Positions 18,938 through 27,994 of a DNA stretch of 42,907 bases are shown one piece after another. A model generated the notes under the pieces. That model was given only the letters and a program-made list of their open reading frames with translations, had not been told where the DNA came from and searched no databases. Numbering within the stretch: position 1 is the stretch's first letter; each line of letters opens with the position of its first letter. Origin of the DNA: Chromatiales bacterium (lineage in GTDB: Bacteria > Pseudomonadota > Gammaproteobacteria > RBG-16-57-12); the NCBI GenBank assembly GCA_026989455.1, contig JALSJH010000040.1, positions 1 through 42,907 on the forward strand, in the 5' to 3' direction. The translations under genes were made by a program, and so were the position numbers.

Positions 18938-19912
18938 TTACTCTGAAATAAATGATGCCGCCTTCCGTATGACATTGCAATCGACACCTGGTCGGTGAGC
19001 GCTCTCACTCAAGTGGCGACGCCAAGCGCGTGCCCCCGGCACTCCTTGAAATAGCCCCAGTATATGGCGTGTGATCTGATTTAACCGAACTCCGTTCTTT
19101 AGCTTTTGCTCTACATAGGGGTAAAAGAGTTCTAATATTTCCACTCTATTGGCTGATGTGGTGCTGTTTTGGTAAAAGCGCTGATCTACCTGCGAAAGGA
19201 GATAGGGGTTGTGGTAGGCTTCTCGGCCAATCATTACACCATCAACCCGCTCAAGGTGAACGGATGCTTCGTCAAGTGTTTTGATGCCACCATTGATACT
19301 GATTTGTAGCTGTGGAAAGTCGCTCTTTAATTGATAGACTCGTGGGTAATTCAGTGGTGGGACTTCTCTGTTTTCCTTTGGGCTGAGGCCACTCAACCAG
19401 GCTTTGCGGGCATGGATAATGAAATGCTGGCATTGGGTCTGCGCGACCGTATCAATGAAATTGTGCAAAAAAGGGTAGTCATCCTGCCGATCTATGCCGA
19501 TGCGGGTTTTTACTGTGATCGGTATCTGCACGGCGTGGCTCATGGCAGCAACACACTCAGCGACCAATGTGGCATCAGCCATCAAACAAGCACCAAATCG
19601 CCCCTCTTGTACCCGATCACTTGGGCAGCCTATGTTAAGATTGATCTCATCATATCCATACTGCTCTACGATGCGTGCACACTCCGCTAGATGAAGGGGG
19701 TTGCTGCCGCCCAGTTGAATGGCCAGTGGGTGCTCACACTCATCAAACGCTAACTGATAGTCACGGTCACCCTTTAGAATGGCTCCGCAGGTGATCATCT
19801 CCGTATAGAGTTGACTCTGTTTGGTGATCAGGCGCATGAAGTAGCGATAGTGTCGATCACTCCAGTCAAGCATAGGTGCGACCGAGATGCGATGATGGGG
19901 TATTTGAACCAT
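18938..19912 (-). CDS. dusA: tRNA-dihydrouridine(20/20a) synthase
   Basis: DusA is an FMN-dependent enzyme that reduces uridines 20/20a in the tRNA D-loop. The 324-residue TIM-barrel product begins ISVAPMLDWSDRHYRYFMRL, the DusA-subfamily opening (the 'WTDRH'-like motif separates it from DusB and DusC). It has NLNIGCPSDRVQEGRFGACL with catalytic C96, KTRIGID for substrate binding, and ISINGGI and GVMIGREAY for FMN phosphate contact. It is divergent from the TatD-family gene with 71 bases between starts. Confidence 0.95.
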   Translation of the reverse strand: MVQIPHHRISVAPMLDWSDRHYRYFMRLITKQSQLYTEMITCGAILKGDRDYQLAFDECEHPLAIQLGGSNPLHLAECARIVEQYGYDEINLNIGCPSDRVQEGRFGACLMADATLVAECVAAMSHAVQIPITVKTRIGIDRQDDYPFLHNFIDTVAQTQCQHFIIHARKAWLSGLSPKENREVPPLNYPRVYQLKSDFPQLQISINGGIKTLDEASVHLERVDGVMIGREAYHNPYLLSQVDQRFYQNSTTSANRVEILELFYPYVEQKLKNGVRLNQITRHILGLFQGVPGARAWRRHLSESAHRPGVDCNVIRKAASFISE

Positions 19913-19983
19913 GTGAGTGCTTTGCAGTCTGTTGAAGGTGCTCAGTATACGGTGAGTTGAATTGTTTGAGCTAATATTTCGCC

Positions 19984-20769
19984 ATGAAACTAATTGACAG
20001 CCACTGCCACTTGGATTTTACAGTTTTTGACGATGACCGTGAAGCGTTGTTGGCCAGATGTCGCCAGCAAAAAATAAGCGGCTTTGTGGTTCCCGGTGTC
20101 AATGCTGAGCGCTGGCCTGCGTTGATTGACTTGGTTGACAAAACTGAGGGTATGTATGGTGCGTTGGGGTTGCATCCGCTGTTTATGTCACAGCATCGTG
20201 CAGAGGATCTAGCACAACTGAGATCATCGCTTGATTGTTGGAATGCGGTGGCCGTCGGTGAAATTGGGCTTGATTTTTATCATGGTAAGGGTGGTGCGAC
20301 AGAGCAGATCAGGCTGTTTGAATCGCAGTTATCGATTGCCAAGGCGTTCTGTTTGCCGGTGATACTTCATGTGCGAAAGGCTCATGACCAAGTGCTGGCG
20401 CTGTTGCGAAGAGTTCGCCCTGAGGGTGGTATCGTGCACGCCTTTTCGGGTAGTGAACAACAGGCTCTGCAATACATTGCGTTGGGTTTTTCTCTGGGTG
20501 TGGGCGGGGCGGTTACTTATGAGCGGGCGACGCGCTTACGGCGTACACTGTCTCGATTGCCACTAACCGCTTTAGTGTTGGAGAGTGATTCGCCCGATAT
20601 GTTGCCCGCAGGCGCGGTGCGAGGGGGGCGTAATACCCCGCTCTGTTTGCCCTCTGTTGCGACGGTATTATCTGAATTGCACCAGTGCTCGCTGGCTCAT
20701 ATTGCCCTTCAAACAACAAATAATGTGGCCTTGTTCCTTAAATTGCCACTTGAGGGCCTGAGTCCATAG
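19984..20769 (+). CDS. yjjV: YjjV-like TatD-family metal-dependent hydrolase
   Basis: A 261-residue TIM-barrel metallohydrolase. Metal ligands are visible in IDSHCHLDF (residues 4-12), AVGEIGLDFYHG (the conserved Glu), VILHVRKAHD, and the later VHAFSGS and LESDSPDM motifs. The pattern FVVPGVNAERWPAL...YGALGLHPLF is closer to E. coli YjjV than to TatD or YcfH. Family members have 3'-5' DNase activity; the physiological role of YjjV is unsettled. It lies directly upstream of the secretion operon, which probably has its own promoter. Confidence 0.88.
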   Translation: MKLIDSHCHLDFTVFDDDREALLARCRQQKISGFVVPGVNAERWPALIDLVDKTEGMYGALGLHPLFMSQHRAEDLAQLRSSLDCWNAVAVGEIGLDFYHGKGGATEQIRLFESQLSIAKAFCLPVILHVRKAHDQVLALLRRVRPEGGIVHAFSGSEQQALQYIALGFSLGVGGAVTYERATRLRRTLSRLPLTALVLESDSPDMLPAGAVRGGRNTPLCLPSVATVLSELHQCSLAHIALQTTNNVALFLKLPLEGLSP

Positions 20770-20787
20770 CTCTATCGGCAGGAAATA

Positions 20788-20796
20788 TGCGATAAT
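20788..20796 (+). promoter_or_regulatory. extended -10 promoter candidate for gspC-N
   Basis: TGCGATAAT, an extended -10 element, lies 37 bases before gspC. No good -35 hexamer is seen, as is common for extended -10 promoters. Confidence 0.35.
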
Positions 20797-20832
20797 TCGG
20801 TTAGATTAAATGACAACAAAACTAGGGGTTCA

Positions 20833-21705
20833 ATGTCGGGGGATTTTATAAAGCTATGGCAACGTGCGTCGCAGTCGTCCTTGCCTGCGCTGATCTTTGT
20901 TGCTCTTGCCATGTTGCTAGCTTACCAACTCGCTTCTTTGACTTGGTATTGGCTCGCCCCTCCTTGGCAAAATAGAGCCTATGTGGCTATTGAGACAGAT
21001 CTCAGCGGGCATGCCGACTCGGCAGCTTTAGACGTTAATGCTATCTCCCGTTATCAACTTTTTGGCAAGCAGATTCAGCGGGTGGCTGAGCCGACTGAGC
21101 CGGTTATTGCGCCTGAGACAAAACTCAAACTTGAACTGCGCGGTGTGATTGCCACGGGTGACTCTTTTGGTGCGGCTATTATTGCGGATGATGCGCGGCG
21201 TGAAGGGTATTATCGTATTGGTGATGAGTTGCCTGGCGGAGTGGGGCTACATGAGGTTTTTGCCGATAGAGTCATTCTGGATCGCAATGGCGTATATGAA
21301 ACATTAACACTACCCAGTAAGCGCATGTCGTTTACGGGTGCAAAAGAGCGTGGTCGTTCTGCAGGGGGCGGTACGGCTATTAGTGAGGAGGCCACGGAGC
21401 TTCTACACAGTTATCGAGAGTTGCTGTTAAATGATCCTCAGCAGTTAATGGGGGCTGTGCGTACTTTTCCGGTTAGACGAAATGGCCAGTTGATGGGGTA
21501 TCGTATTGCACCGGGACGAGACAGAAGCTTGTTGAGTAAGTTTGGCTTGCGTCCGGGGGATATTGTGACCGCAGTCAATGGCATTTCACTCAATAGTCCC
21601 GCCAACGGTTTGGCGGTGATGCAAAAGCTTAATAGCGCTCAATCTCTCTCACTGGAAGTGGAGAGAAATGGTAGAAATCAATCCTTCCAGTTCTCGCTGG
21701 AGTAA
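20833..21705 (+). CDS. gspC: Type II secretion system protein C (inner-membrane / secretin connector)
   Basis: GspC links the inner-membrane platform (L, M) to the GspD secretin and helps select substrates. The 290-residue product has a short cytoplasmic start, one transmembrane segment (about 18-40), a Pro-rich linker (VAEPTEPVIAPET), a homology-region domain (LRGVIATGDSFGAAIIAD...YRIGDELPGGVGLHEVFADRVILDRNG) and a C-terminal PDZ domain (LLSKFGLRPGDIVTAVNGIS). It is the first gene of an unbroken gsp operon, three bases from gspD. Confidence 0.94.
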   Translation: MSGDFIKLWQRASQSSLPALIFVALAMLLAYQLASLTWYWLAPPWQNRAYVAIETDLSGHADSAALDVNAISRYQLFGKQIQRVAEPTEPVIAPETKLKLELRGVIATGDSFGAAIIADDARREGYYRIGDELPGGVGLHEVFADRVILDRNGVYETLTLPSKRMSFTGAKERGRSAGGGTAISEEATELLHSYRELLLNDPQQLMGAVRTFPVRRNGQLMGYRIAPGRDRSLLSKFGLRPGDIVTAVNGISLNSPANGLAVMQKLNSAQSLSLEVERNGRNQSFQFSLE

Positions 21706-21708
21706 CGA

Positions 21709-23748
21709 ATGAGCATGTCAGGAAATTCTATGGGACAGACCGGTAAAAACGGAGCGCTAGCCTCTCGGTTTTGGAAAAAAACAGGCATCATTGTCGTGCT
21801 CTGCCTGCTCTCGGGTTGGGTGCAAGCCGCCATTACCTTGAACCTCAAGGATGCCGAAATTGGTGCGGTAGTTGAGATGGTTTCAAAAGAGACCGGCAAA
21901 AACTTTGTGGTTGACCCTCGGGTTAAGGGCAAGGTGACGGTGATCTCATCCCACCCCATGGAGAAAGAGCAGCTGTATGAAGTTTTTCTTTCACTGCTGG
22001 ATGTGCACGGTTTTGCGGCAATTGAGAGTGGTGATGTGATTAAAATAGTCCCGGCAGCCAATGCAAAACATATCGGCGGCAATGTGAGTTCAGAGGTTGT
22101 AACAGGTGATGCCCATGTTACCCGCGTGGTGCAAATTAAAAATGTCTCAGGTGCACAGTTGGTACCGATTCTGCGCCCTCTTGTCCCCCCTCAGGGGCAC
22201 TTGGCTGCCCATGCACAGAGTAATAGTCTGATTATCTCCAGTCGAGCCTCTACGGTTGAGCGCTTGCTGTCGATTATCAAACGCATTGACCTTCCCTCCA
22301 GCGGTGCCATTGAAATTGTTCCACTGCAACATGCTTCCGCTACGGAAGTGGTGCGGGTGTTAACCAGCTTGCAACAGCAAGGGCGCAAGGCAGATCCCCA
22401 GGCCACCGCATCCACCCTGGTGGCTGATGAGCGAACCAACAGTATATTGCTGGGCGGTGACCCTGCCGAGCGACTGCGCCTGCGTGCACTGATTACTCAC
22501 CTAGATTCACCCACTGAAAACATTGGTAACACCCATGTCATCTATCTGAAGTTTGCAAAAGCGAAGGAGATGTTGACGGTACTGACCGGAGTTGCCGAGG
22601 GGCAGGTCAAGGGGAAAAGTGGCGGAAAAACACCTGCGGCTGCGGCGAAAAATAATTTTCAAATTCAGGCGGATGAGAGCACCAATGCGCTGGTTATTAC
22701 CGCTTCACCCGAAATGTTTCGCTCGTTGCGCTCTGTGATTCAAAAGTTGGATATACGGCGTGCCCAGGTCTTGATTGAAGCGGTTATCGCTGAGGTACAG
22801 ATGGACAAAACCGCAGAGTTGGGTGTGCAGTGGATTGTTGGCAGTAAGGGAAGTGGTGTTGCGCCGGTCGGGGTAGTAAATTTTGGCGGTTCGGGCTCCA
22901 GCATTGTCGGCCTGGCAGCGGCGGCGGCTTCAGGTGGGACGGTGGTGCCCAGCATACAAGGGGCACTGTTTGGCGCAGGCCGTGTGAGTGACAATGGTGT
23001 GAGCTTTGCAGCACTGATTCGCGCACTGGACGGTAGTGGTGCTTCAAATGTACTCTCTACACCCAATATAGTTACTTTGGATAATCAGGAGGCCGAAATT
23101 GTTGTCGGTCAAACCGTTCCCTTTCTAACCGGTTCATACACCAGTACCGGAGCCAGCTCTTCAGCAACCAACCCTTTTCAAACCATCAAGCGTGAAAATG
23201 TCGGTTTGACGTTAAAGGTGTTGCCGCAGATTAATGCGGGCAACTCCGTCAAGCTTGATATAGAGCAGAAGGTGGATAGTCTTGCCGCCAGCGCGGTGAA
23301 TGCCGCTGATATCATTACCAATACTCGCTCCTTTAAAACCAGCGTGATTGTCGATGACGGTAAAATGATTGTTTTGGGTGGCTTGATCAAGGATGAGCTG
23401 ATTGAGAGTGAGCAGAAGGTGCCGCTATTGGGTGACATTCCACTGTTGGGGGCGCTGTTTCGACACAAACAGACCACCAAACTTAAGACCAATCTGATGG
23501 TTTTTCTCAAGCCGACGGTGTTGCGCACCAGTAATGACAGTGTGCAAGCTACCAATGAAAAATATAACACCATCCGCCAGTACCAGATGCAGCACGGTAG
23601 CCGTGGTGTGGGGCTAATGCCCGAAGAGACCGCGCCTCTGCTGAAAGAAGATGAGCCTGGATTACGTTATCAAAACAACCCCGCCCCCACGGGTAAGGTG
23701 GAGAAAGTCGATAATTTCCTAGAGAGTGATATTTTTGTCGATGGATGA
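21709..23748 (+). CDS. gspD: Type II secretion system secretin GspD
   Basis: GspD forms the 15-fold outer-membrane channel. The 679-residue product has a signal peptide (likely cut after WVQA, residue 40), then the N0 domain (ITLNLKDAEIGAVVEMVSKE), N1-N3 ring-building domains, and the secretin domain with VPFLTGSY, GLTLKVLPQI, VIVDDGKMIVLGGLIKD and VPLLGDIPLLGALFR. A short C-terminal tail follows where a pilotin-binding S-domain may sit, though no pilotin gene is nearby. GGAG six bases before ATG 21709 supports this start over the later in-frame Mets. The end overlaps gspE by 8 bases. Confidence 0.96.
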   Translation: MSMSGNSMGQTGKNGALASRFWKKTGIIVVLCLLSGWVQAAITLNLKDAEIGAVVEMVSKETGKNFVVDPRVKGKVTVISSHPMEKEQLYEVFLSLLDVHGFAAIESGDVIKIVPAANAKHIGGNVSSEVVTGDAHVTRVVQIKNVSGAQLVPILRPLVPPQGHLAAHAQSNSLIISSRASTVERLLSIIKRIDLPSSGAIEIVPLQHASATEVVRVLTSLQQQGRKADPQATASTLVADERTNSILLGGDPAERLRLRALITHLDSPTENIGNTHVIYLKFAKAKEMLTVLTGVAEGQVKGKSGGKTPAAAAKNNFQIQADESTNALVITASPEMFRSLRSVIQKLDIRRAQVLIEAVIAEVQMDKTAELGVQWIVGSKGSGVAPVGVVNFGGSGSSIVGLAAAAASGGTVVPSIQGALFGAGRVSDNGVSFAALIRALDGSGASNVLSTPNIVTLDNQEAEIVVGQTVPFLTGSYTSTGASSSATNPFQTIKRENVGLTLKVLPQINAGNSVKLDIEQKVDSLAASAVNAADIITNTRSFKTSVIVDDGKMIVLGGLIKDELIESEQKVPLLGDIPLLGALFRHKQTTKLKTNLMVFLKPTVLRTSNDSVQATNEKYNTIRQYQMQHGSRGVGLMPEETAPLLKEDEPGLRYQNNPAPTGKVEKVDNFLESDIFVDG

Positions 23749-25252
23749 GCAGCCACCTAACGCAGTAGACCACAGTGTCAGCTCACTGCCGAGAGTGCCC
23801 TTTGCATTTGCCAAGCGCCACGGCGTGTTGCTGAATGGATATGATGGTGTGGCCGCATCGGTGGTCTGTCGCGAGGGTGTGGTGAGTCAGGCCATTACCG
23901 AGCTGCAACGCTTTCTGGATTGCCCCATGGCGCTGGAAGAGGTGCCGCTGGCCGAGTTTGACCGGCGGCTTCAAAAACAGTACGAACTCGGCTCCGAACA
24001 GGCGATTACCGCCGCTGATGATATTGATGAAGACCTTGATCTATTTCAGGTGGCAGACCAGATGCCTGAGCCGGAAGATCTGCTCGAAAGTGAAGATGAT
24101 GCGCCCATTATCCGCCTGATCAATGCGCTGCTGGCACAGGCGATCAAAGAGGGCTCTTCGGATATTCATATTGAGCCTTACGAAAAACATATGGTGGTGC
24201 GCTTTCGTATTGATGGTGTGCTGCGTGAAGTGCTGCGCCCCAAGCGAGTATTGGCTCCACTGCTGGTCTCCCGTATCAAGGTGATGGCACGACTCGATAT
24301 TGCTGAAAAACGTCTGCCACAAGATGGCCGCATCTCATTGAAAATAGCCGGTAGAGCGGTCGATGTGCGGGTATCTACGCTGCCGACCGGGCAAGGTGAG
24401 CGAGTGGTGATGCGCCTGTTGGATAAACAGGCGGGGTGCTTGACACTTGAGCAGCTGGGCATGGAGGCGGGCGCAATGGCGGGCATGGATCGCATTATCC
24501 ATAAACCCCATGGCGTTCTGTTGGTTACCGGGCCAACCGGATCGGGTAAATCGACCACGCTCTACGCTTCTCTAATGCGTATTAATAATAATCAGCGAAA
24601 TATCATGACCGTCGAAGACCCCATTGAGTATTCGTTGGAAGGGGTGAGTCAAACCAATGTTAACGCCAAGGTGAATATGAGCTTTGCCCGGGGCTTGCGC
24701 GCTATTTTACGCCAAGATCCGGATGTGGTGATGGTGGGCGAGGTGCGTGACCTGGAGACCGCAGAGATTGCAGTTCAGGCCAGTTTGACAGGGCACCTAG
24801 TAATGTCCACCCTGCACACCAACAGCGCGGTGGGCGCAGTGACCCGTTTGCGTGATATGGGGGTTGAACCCTTTCTACTCTCTTCCAGTCTGCTAGGGGT
24901 GCTGGCGCAACGTCTGGTGCGGGTACTCTGCACCCGTTGTAAGGAGGTGCGCACCGCTTCAGAGGTGGATTGCCGCACCCTGAATGTCGAGTGTGAAACG
25001 CCGCCGACACTCAGCTATCCCACCGGCTGCGAGCACTGCGGTCAAACGGGCTACATTGGCCGAACCGGTATCTATGAACTGATTGAGGTGGATGAGACGC
25101 TGCGGGTGATGATTCACGATGGCGCGGGTGAACACCAAATGGAAGCCTACGCACATCAGCATTCAAAAACCATTTTTCAGGATGGTGTTCGCCGGGTGCT
25201 TGCGGGTGAAACCTCGCTGGAAGAGGTGTTGCGGGTAACACGCGAGGATTAA
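23741..25252 (+). CDS. gspE: Type II secretion system ATPase GspE
   Basis: GspE is the cytoplasmic hexameric ATPase that drives pseudopilus assembly. With ATG 23741 the product has 503 residues: an N-terminal GspL-binding domain, then Walker A GPTGSGKS (264-271), the Asp box TVEDPIE (290-296), Walker B DPDVVMVGEVRD (326-337), the His box, and a zinc-binding tetracysteine (C397, C400, C430, C433) typical of GspE rather than of twitching ATPases. The ATG overlaps the end of gspD; an in-frame GTG at 23726 is possible but deeper inside gspD. Confidence 0.96.
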   Translation: MDEQPPNAVDHSVSSLPRVPFAFAKRHGVLLNGYDGVAASVVCREGVVSQAITELQRFLDCPMALEEVPLAEFDRRLQKQYELGSEQAITAADDIDEDLDLFQVADQMPEPEDLLESEDDAPIIRLINALLAQAIKEGSSDIHIEPYEKHMVVRFRIDGVLREVLRPKRVLAPLLVSRIKVMARLDIAEKRLPQDGRISLKIAGRAVDVRVSTLPTGQGERVVMRLLDKQAGCLTLEQLGMEAGAMAGMDRIIHKPHGVLLVTGPTGSGKSTTLYASLMRINNNQRNIMTVEDPIEYSLEGVSQTNVNAKVNMSFARGLRAILRQDPDVVMVGEVRDLETAEIAVQASLTGHLVMSTLHTNSAVGAVTRLRDMGVEPFLLSSSLLGVLAQRLVRVLCTRCKEVRTASEVDCRTLNVECETPPTLSYPTGCEHCGQTGYIGRTGIYELIEVDETLRVMIHDGAGEHQMEAYAHQHSKTIFQDGVRRVLAGETSLEEVLRVTRED

Positions 25253-25255
25253 CCC

Positions 25256-26470
25256 ATGGCTGCATTTGAATATTTAGCAGTGGATGAAGCAGGCCGTGAG
25301 CAGAAAGGGGTGCTGGAGGGTGATGCGCCCCGCCAAATCCGCCAGCAGCTGCGAGAAAAGGGCTGGATGCCGCTCGAGGTGAACGCGGTTAAGCAAAAGG
25401 TGCATCGCCGTGGCTTTAGTTTGAGTCGCCCCTCACGTATCTCGAATAATGATCTGGCGATGATTACCCGTCAATTGGCGACACTGATTCGTTCCGGGGT
25501 GCCGGTTGAAGAGTCCTTGCGTATCGCTTCGCAACAGGCCAGCAAGGGGCGCTCTCAATCGGTATTGGTGGCGATCCGCTCCCGAGTGCTCGAGGGACAT
25601 GGATTGGCCGCTGGCATGAGCGAGTTTCCACAAATCTTCTCAGAAATGTACCGGGCAACGGTTGCCGCAGGCGAACAGTCTGGACACCTAGAGCTGGTGT
25701 TAGAACGCTTGGCTGACTATGCCGAAGGTGCCTTGCAGGTAGGGCAGAAGATGATGTTGGCGCTGATCTATCCCCTAGCGCTCACACTGGTGGCTCTGGG
25801 AGCCATTATGTTTCTGACCGCTTATGTGGTGCCGCAGGTGGTAGAGGTGTTTGAGGGGCTTGATAAAGCGCTCCCCCCCCTGACCATTGCGGTGATCTGG
25901 GCGAGTGATGTGATTCGCGGCTACTGGCTGATGATGCTAGTCACCCTTCTGTTGGGTGTCGCAGGTTTCAAATACCTGCTGCGTATGCTCTCCTTTCGCC
26001 GTCAGTTTCACCATATCTTGCTGCGTATTCCAGTGATTTCGAAAGTTTTAAAAGGGGTCGATGCTTCACGCTTTGCGCGTACCTTCGGTACACTACTGGG
26101 CGCGGGCGTGCCTGCGCTAGAGGCAATGAATATTTCGGCCCAAGTAATGTCTAATATCCCAATGCGTGATGCGATACAAAAAGGTGCGAGAAAACTGCGT
26201 GAAGGAGCGAGCCTACAAGTGGCACTGGGTACCGGCGGTTATTTTCCGCCCATCATGCTGCACCTAGTCGCCAGTGGTGAGGCGAGTGGCAATGTGGAAG
26301 AGATGCTGTTTCGTTCGGCTGAAACCCTGGAGCGTGAGTTGGATACACTGCGCGGCACCCTATTAGGCCTTATGGAACCGCTGATTATTTTGTTAATGGG
26401 TGGCTTGGTGATGGTGATTGTAATGGCGATATTGATGCCGATTCTTGATCTTAATCAGCTTATTCAATAA
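25256..26470 (+). CDS. gspF: Type II secretion system inner-membrane protein GspF
   Basis: GspF is the polytopic platform protein that contacts GspE and GspL. The 404-residue product has the two repeated cytoplasmic T2SSF domains: the first around ITRQLATLIRSGVPVEESL, the second around FARTFGTLLGAGVPALEAM. Three membrane segments are visible, near 165-195, 215-240 and 375-400. It begins four bases after gspE. A 168-base structured spacer follows before gspG. Confidence 0.96.
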   Translation: MAAFEYLAVDEAGREQKGVLEGDAPRQIRQQLREKGWMPLEVNAVKQKVHRRGFSLSRPSRISNNDLAMITRQLATLIRSGVPVEESLRIASQQASKGRSQSVLVAIRSRVLEGHGLAAGMSEFPQIFSEMYRATVAAGEQSGHLELVLERLADYAEGALQVGQKMMLALIYPLALTLVALGAIMFLTAYVVPQVVEVFEGLDKALPPLTIAVIWASDVIRGYWLMMLVTLLLGVAGFKYLLRMLSFRRQFHHILLRIPVISKVLKGVDASRFARTFGTLLGAGVPALEAMNISAQVMSNIPMRDAIQKGARKLREGASLQVALGTGGYFPPIMLHLVASGEASGNVEEMLFRSAETLERELDTLRGTLLGLMEPLIILLMGGLVMVIVMAILMPILDLNQLIQ

Positions 26471-26501
26471 TCATAGTCACTATTCAGCGTGTTTAAATTT
26501 G

Positions 26502-26590
26502 GCCTCAAACTGAGGCACTTTTGCACGCAAAGAGGGAACACATAGGGAATATGTGGCCGATTGAGTGCGAAAATAACGAAGAGTTGAGGC
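26502..26590 (+). promoter_or_regulatory. nested RNA fold in the gspF-gspG spacer
   Basis: Three nested pairings are visible: GCCTCAAACT (26502-26511) with AGTTGAGGC (26582-26590), TTTTGCAC (26519-26526) with GTGCGAAAA (26565-26573), and a perfect hairpin CACATA (26539-26544) with TATGTG (26550-26555). In competition with the outer stem, GCCTCA (26502-26507) can pair locally with TGAGGC (26511-26516). It could adjust the higher expression needed for the major pseudopilin GspG, or be a relic mobile repeat. The function is not known. Confidence 0.5.
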
Positions 26591-26638
26591 AAAAGATGAA
26601 TACACTGAGTAGATTACTAATCAACTTAGGAGTGATAT

Positions 26639-27079
26639 ATGTACGTTGAAAAGAAGCAGCAGCGTGGCTTCACGTTGATAGAACTGATTGTGGTTATCGT
26701 TATTCTTGGGGTACTGGCCACTATTGTAGTCCCCAAGGTGATGGATCGCCCCGATGATGCGCGTATTGCAAAAGCAAAGCAGGATATTCGAGCACTACAG
26801 ACCGCGCTGGATCTGTATAAACTGGATAACTACACCCACCCCAGTACGGACCAGGGGCTAGAAGCGCTGGTGAATAAACCGGCCGGTTCTCCTGCACCTA
26901 AAAATTGGAAAAGTGGCGGCTATCTGGATCGCCTGCCAAAAGATCCGTGGGGCAATGAATATTTCTATCTGAAGCCCGGTAGCCGTGGGGGTGCAGTGGA
27001 TATCTATTCATTGGGTGCTGATGGTCGTCAGGGGGGCGAAGGTGCGGATGCGGATGTGGGTAATTGGGAGTCAAAATAA
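26639..27079 (+). CDS. gspG: Major pseudopilin GspG
   Basis: GspG builds the shaft of the periplasmic pseudopilus. The 146-residue precursor has a 9-residue leader (MYVEKKQQR then G) cut before [20 protein letters not shown], with the +5 Glu, followed by the globular domain with the family's calcium-site region near [16 protein letters not shown] and [21 protein letters not shown] lies before the ATG. Cleavage and N-methylation need a prepilin peptidase, which is not encoded in this window. Confidence 0.97.
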   Translation: MYVEKKQQRGFTLIELIVVIVILGVLATIVVPKVMDRPDDARIAKAKQDIRALQTALDLYKLDNYTHPSTDQGLEALVNKPAGSPAPKNWKSGGYLDRLPKDPWGNEYFYLKPGSRGGAVDIYSLGADGRQGGEGADADVGNWESK

Positions 27080-27096
27080 GCAACGGGAACCGACCG

Positions 27097-27633
27097 ATGG
27101 CTGACACAGCATCGAGAAGAGCGCAAGCGGGTTTTACTTTGCTTGAACTGCTGGTGGTGATTGTCATTATTGGTATCATGGCGAGCTTTGTGGTGCTCTC
27201 CGTTGGCCTAGGGCACAGTGATGAGGTCAAGCAAGAGTCGCGTCGCGTACAGGCCTTGATTGAGCTGGCCGCTCAGGAGAGTTTAATGAGTGGCCGCGAG
27301 TTTGGTATTCGCTTTAACCCGCACGGTTACAGCTTCTATACGCTTAATGTGGGAGAGGAGAAGTCAGAGTGGCTGCCTGTGGTTGATGATGAGCATTTGA
27401 GCCAACCTCGCAAGTTGCCAGAGCAGATTGAGTTGGAACTCTATGTGGAGGGTTCGATTGTTGCCATTGAAAAGCCACTGGAGAAGGGCGTGCATCTCTT
27501 TTTACTTTCAAGTGGCGAAATGACCCCGTTTGAGTTGTTGATCAAGCAGTACGAAAGCGGGCAGGTCTACTATTTGACCGGCTCAATTACCGGCAAGCTG
27601 GCGCTACAGCTTGATGATGCCGATGATGCGTAA
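27097..27633 (+). CDS. gspH: Minor pseudopilin GspH
   Basis: GspH sits near the pseudopilus tip. The 178-residue precursor has the cleavage motif QAG^FTLLELLVVIVIIGIMASF with +5 Glu, and a beta-rich periplasmic domain (EFGIRFNPHGYSFYTL, VHLFLLSSGEMTPFELLI). I chose ATG 27097 rather than TTG 27064 because CGGGA lies just upstream and the leader is then a sensible length. Its 3' end overlaps gspI. Confidence 0.93.
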   Translation: MADTASRRAQAGFTLLELLVVIVIIGIMASFVVLSVGLGHSDEVKQESRRVQALIELAAQESLMSGREFGIRFNPHGYSFYTLNVGEEKSEWLPVVDDEHLSQPRKLPEQIELELYVEGSIVAIEKPLEKGVHLFLLSSGEMTPFELLIKQYESGQVYYLTGSITGKLALQLDDADDA

Positions 27634-27994
27634 CCAGCGTGGTTTTACCCTGATTGAGATTATGGTGGCGTTGTCGATTTTGGCGATCTCGATGGTGGCT
27701 ATCTATAAATCGGTGGCGGGCTATGTGAATAACGCCGGCTACCTCGAACAGCGCACCTTTGCTCAGTGGGCTGCGGTTAATGTTGCCGATGAGATGCGAT
27801 TGAGATCACCCTGGCCAGATCTGGGTAAAAGTGATGGTGAGTTAGTCGGTTTTGCCGGACATGACTGGTTCTGGCATGTGCAGGTGCTGAAGAATGAAGC
27901 GGCGTGGATGCGCACTGTTGAAGTGAAGGTTTTTGCAGATGAAGAGGCCGACAATGCACTGGGTCAGCTCACTTTTTATGTTGTGAAGCCCTGA
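27614..27994 (+). CDS. gspI: Minor pseudopilin GspI
   Basis: GspI is part of the I-J-K tip complex of the pseudopilus. The precursor carries NQRG^FTLIEIMVALSILAISMVAI with +5 Glu and a short beta-rich domain with VNVADEMRLRSPWP and WFWHVQVLKN. Four Met codons (27614, 27617, 27623, 27626) lie in the overlap with gspH and none has a clear ribosome site, so the start is uncertain by up to 12 bases; translation is probably coupled to gspH. The stop overlaps the gspJ start by one base. Confidence 0.93.
   Translation: MMPMMRNQRGFTLIEIMVALSILAISMVAIYKSVAGYVNNAGYLEQRTFAQWAAVNVADEMRLRSPWPDLGKSDGELVGFAGHDWFWHVQVLKNEAAWMRTVEVKVFADEEADNALGQLTFYVVKP

Noticed and set aside
19331-19690. 119-codon open frame on the plus strand
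   Set aside because: It is the antisense shadow of dusA, which has clear Dus motifs.
23178-23573. 131-codon minus-strand open frame
   Set aside because: It lies wholly inside the conserved secretin domain of gspD on the opposite strand.
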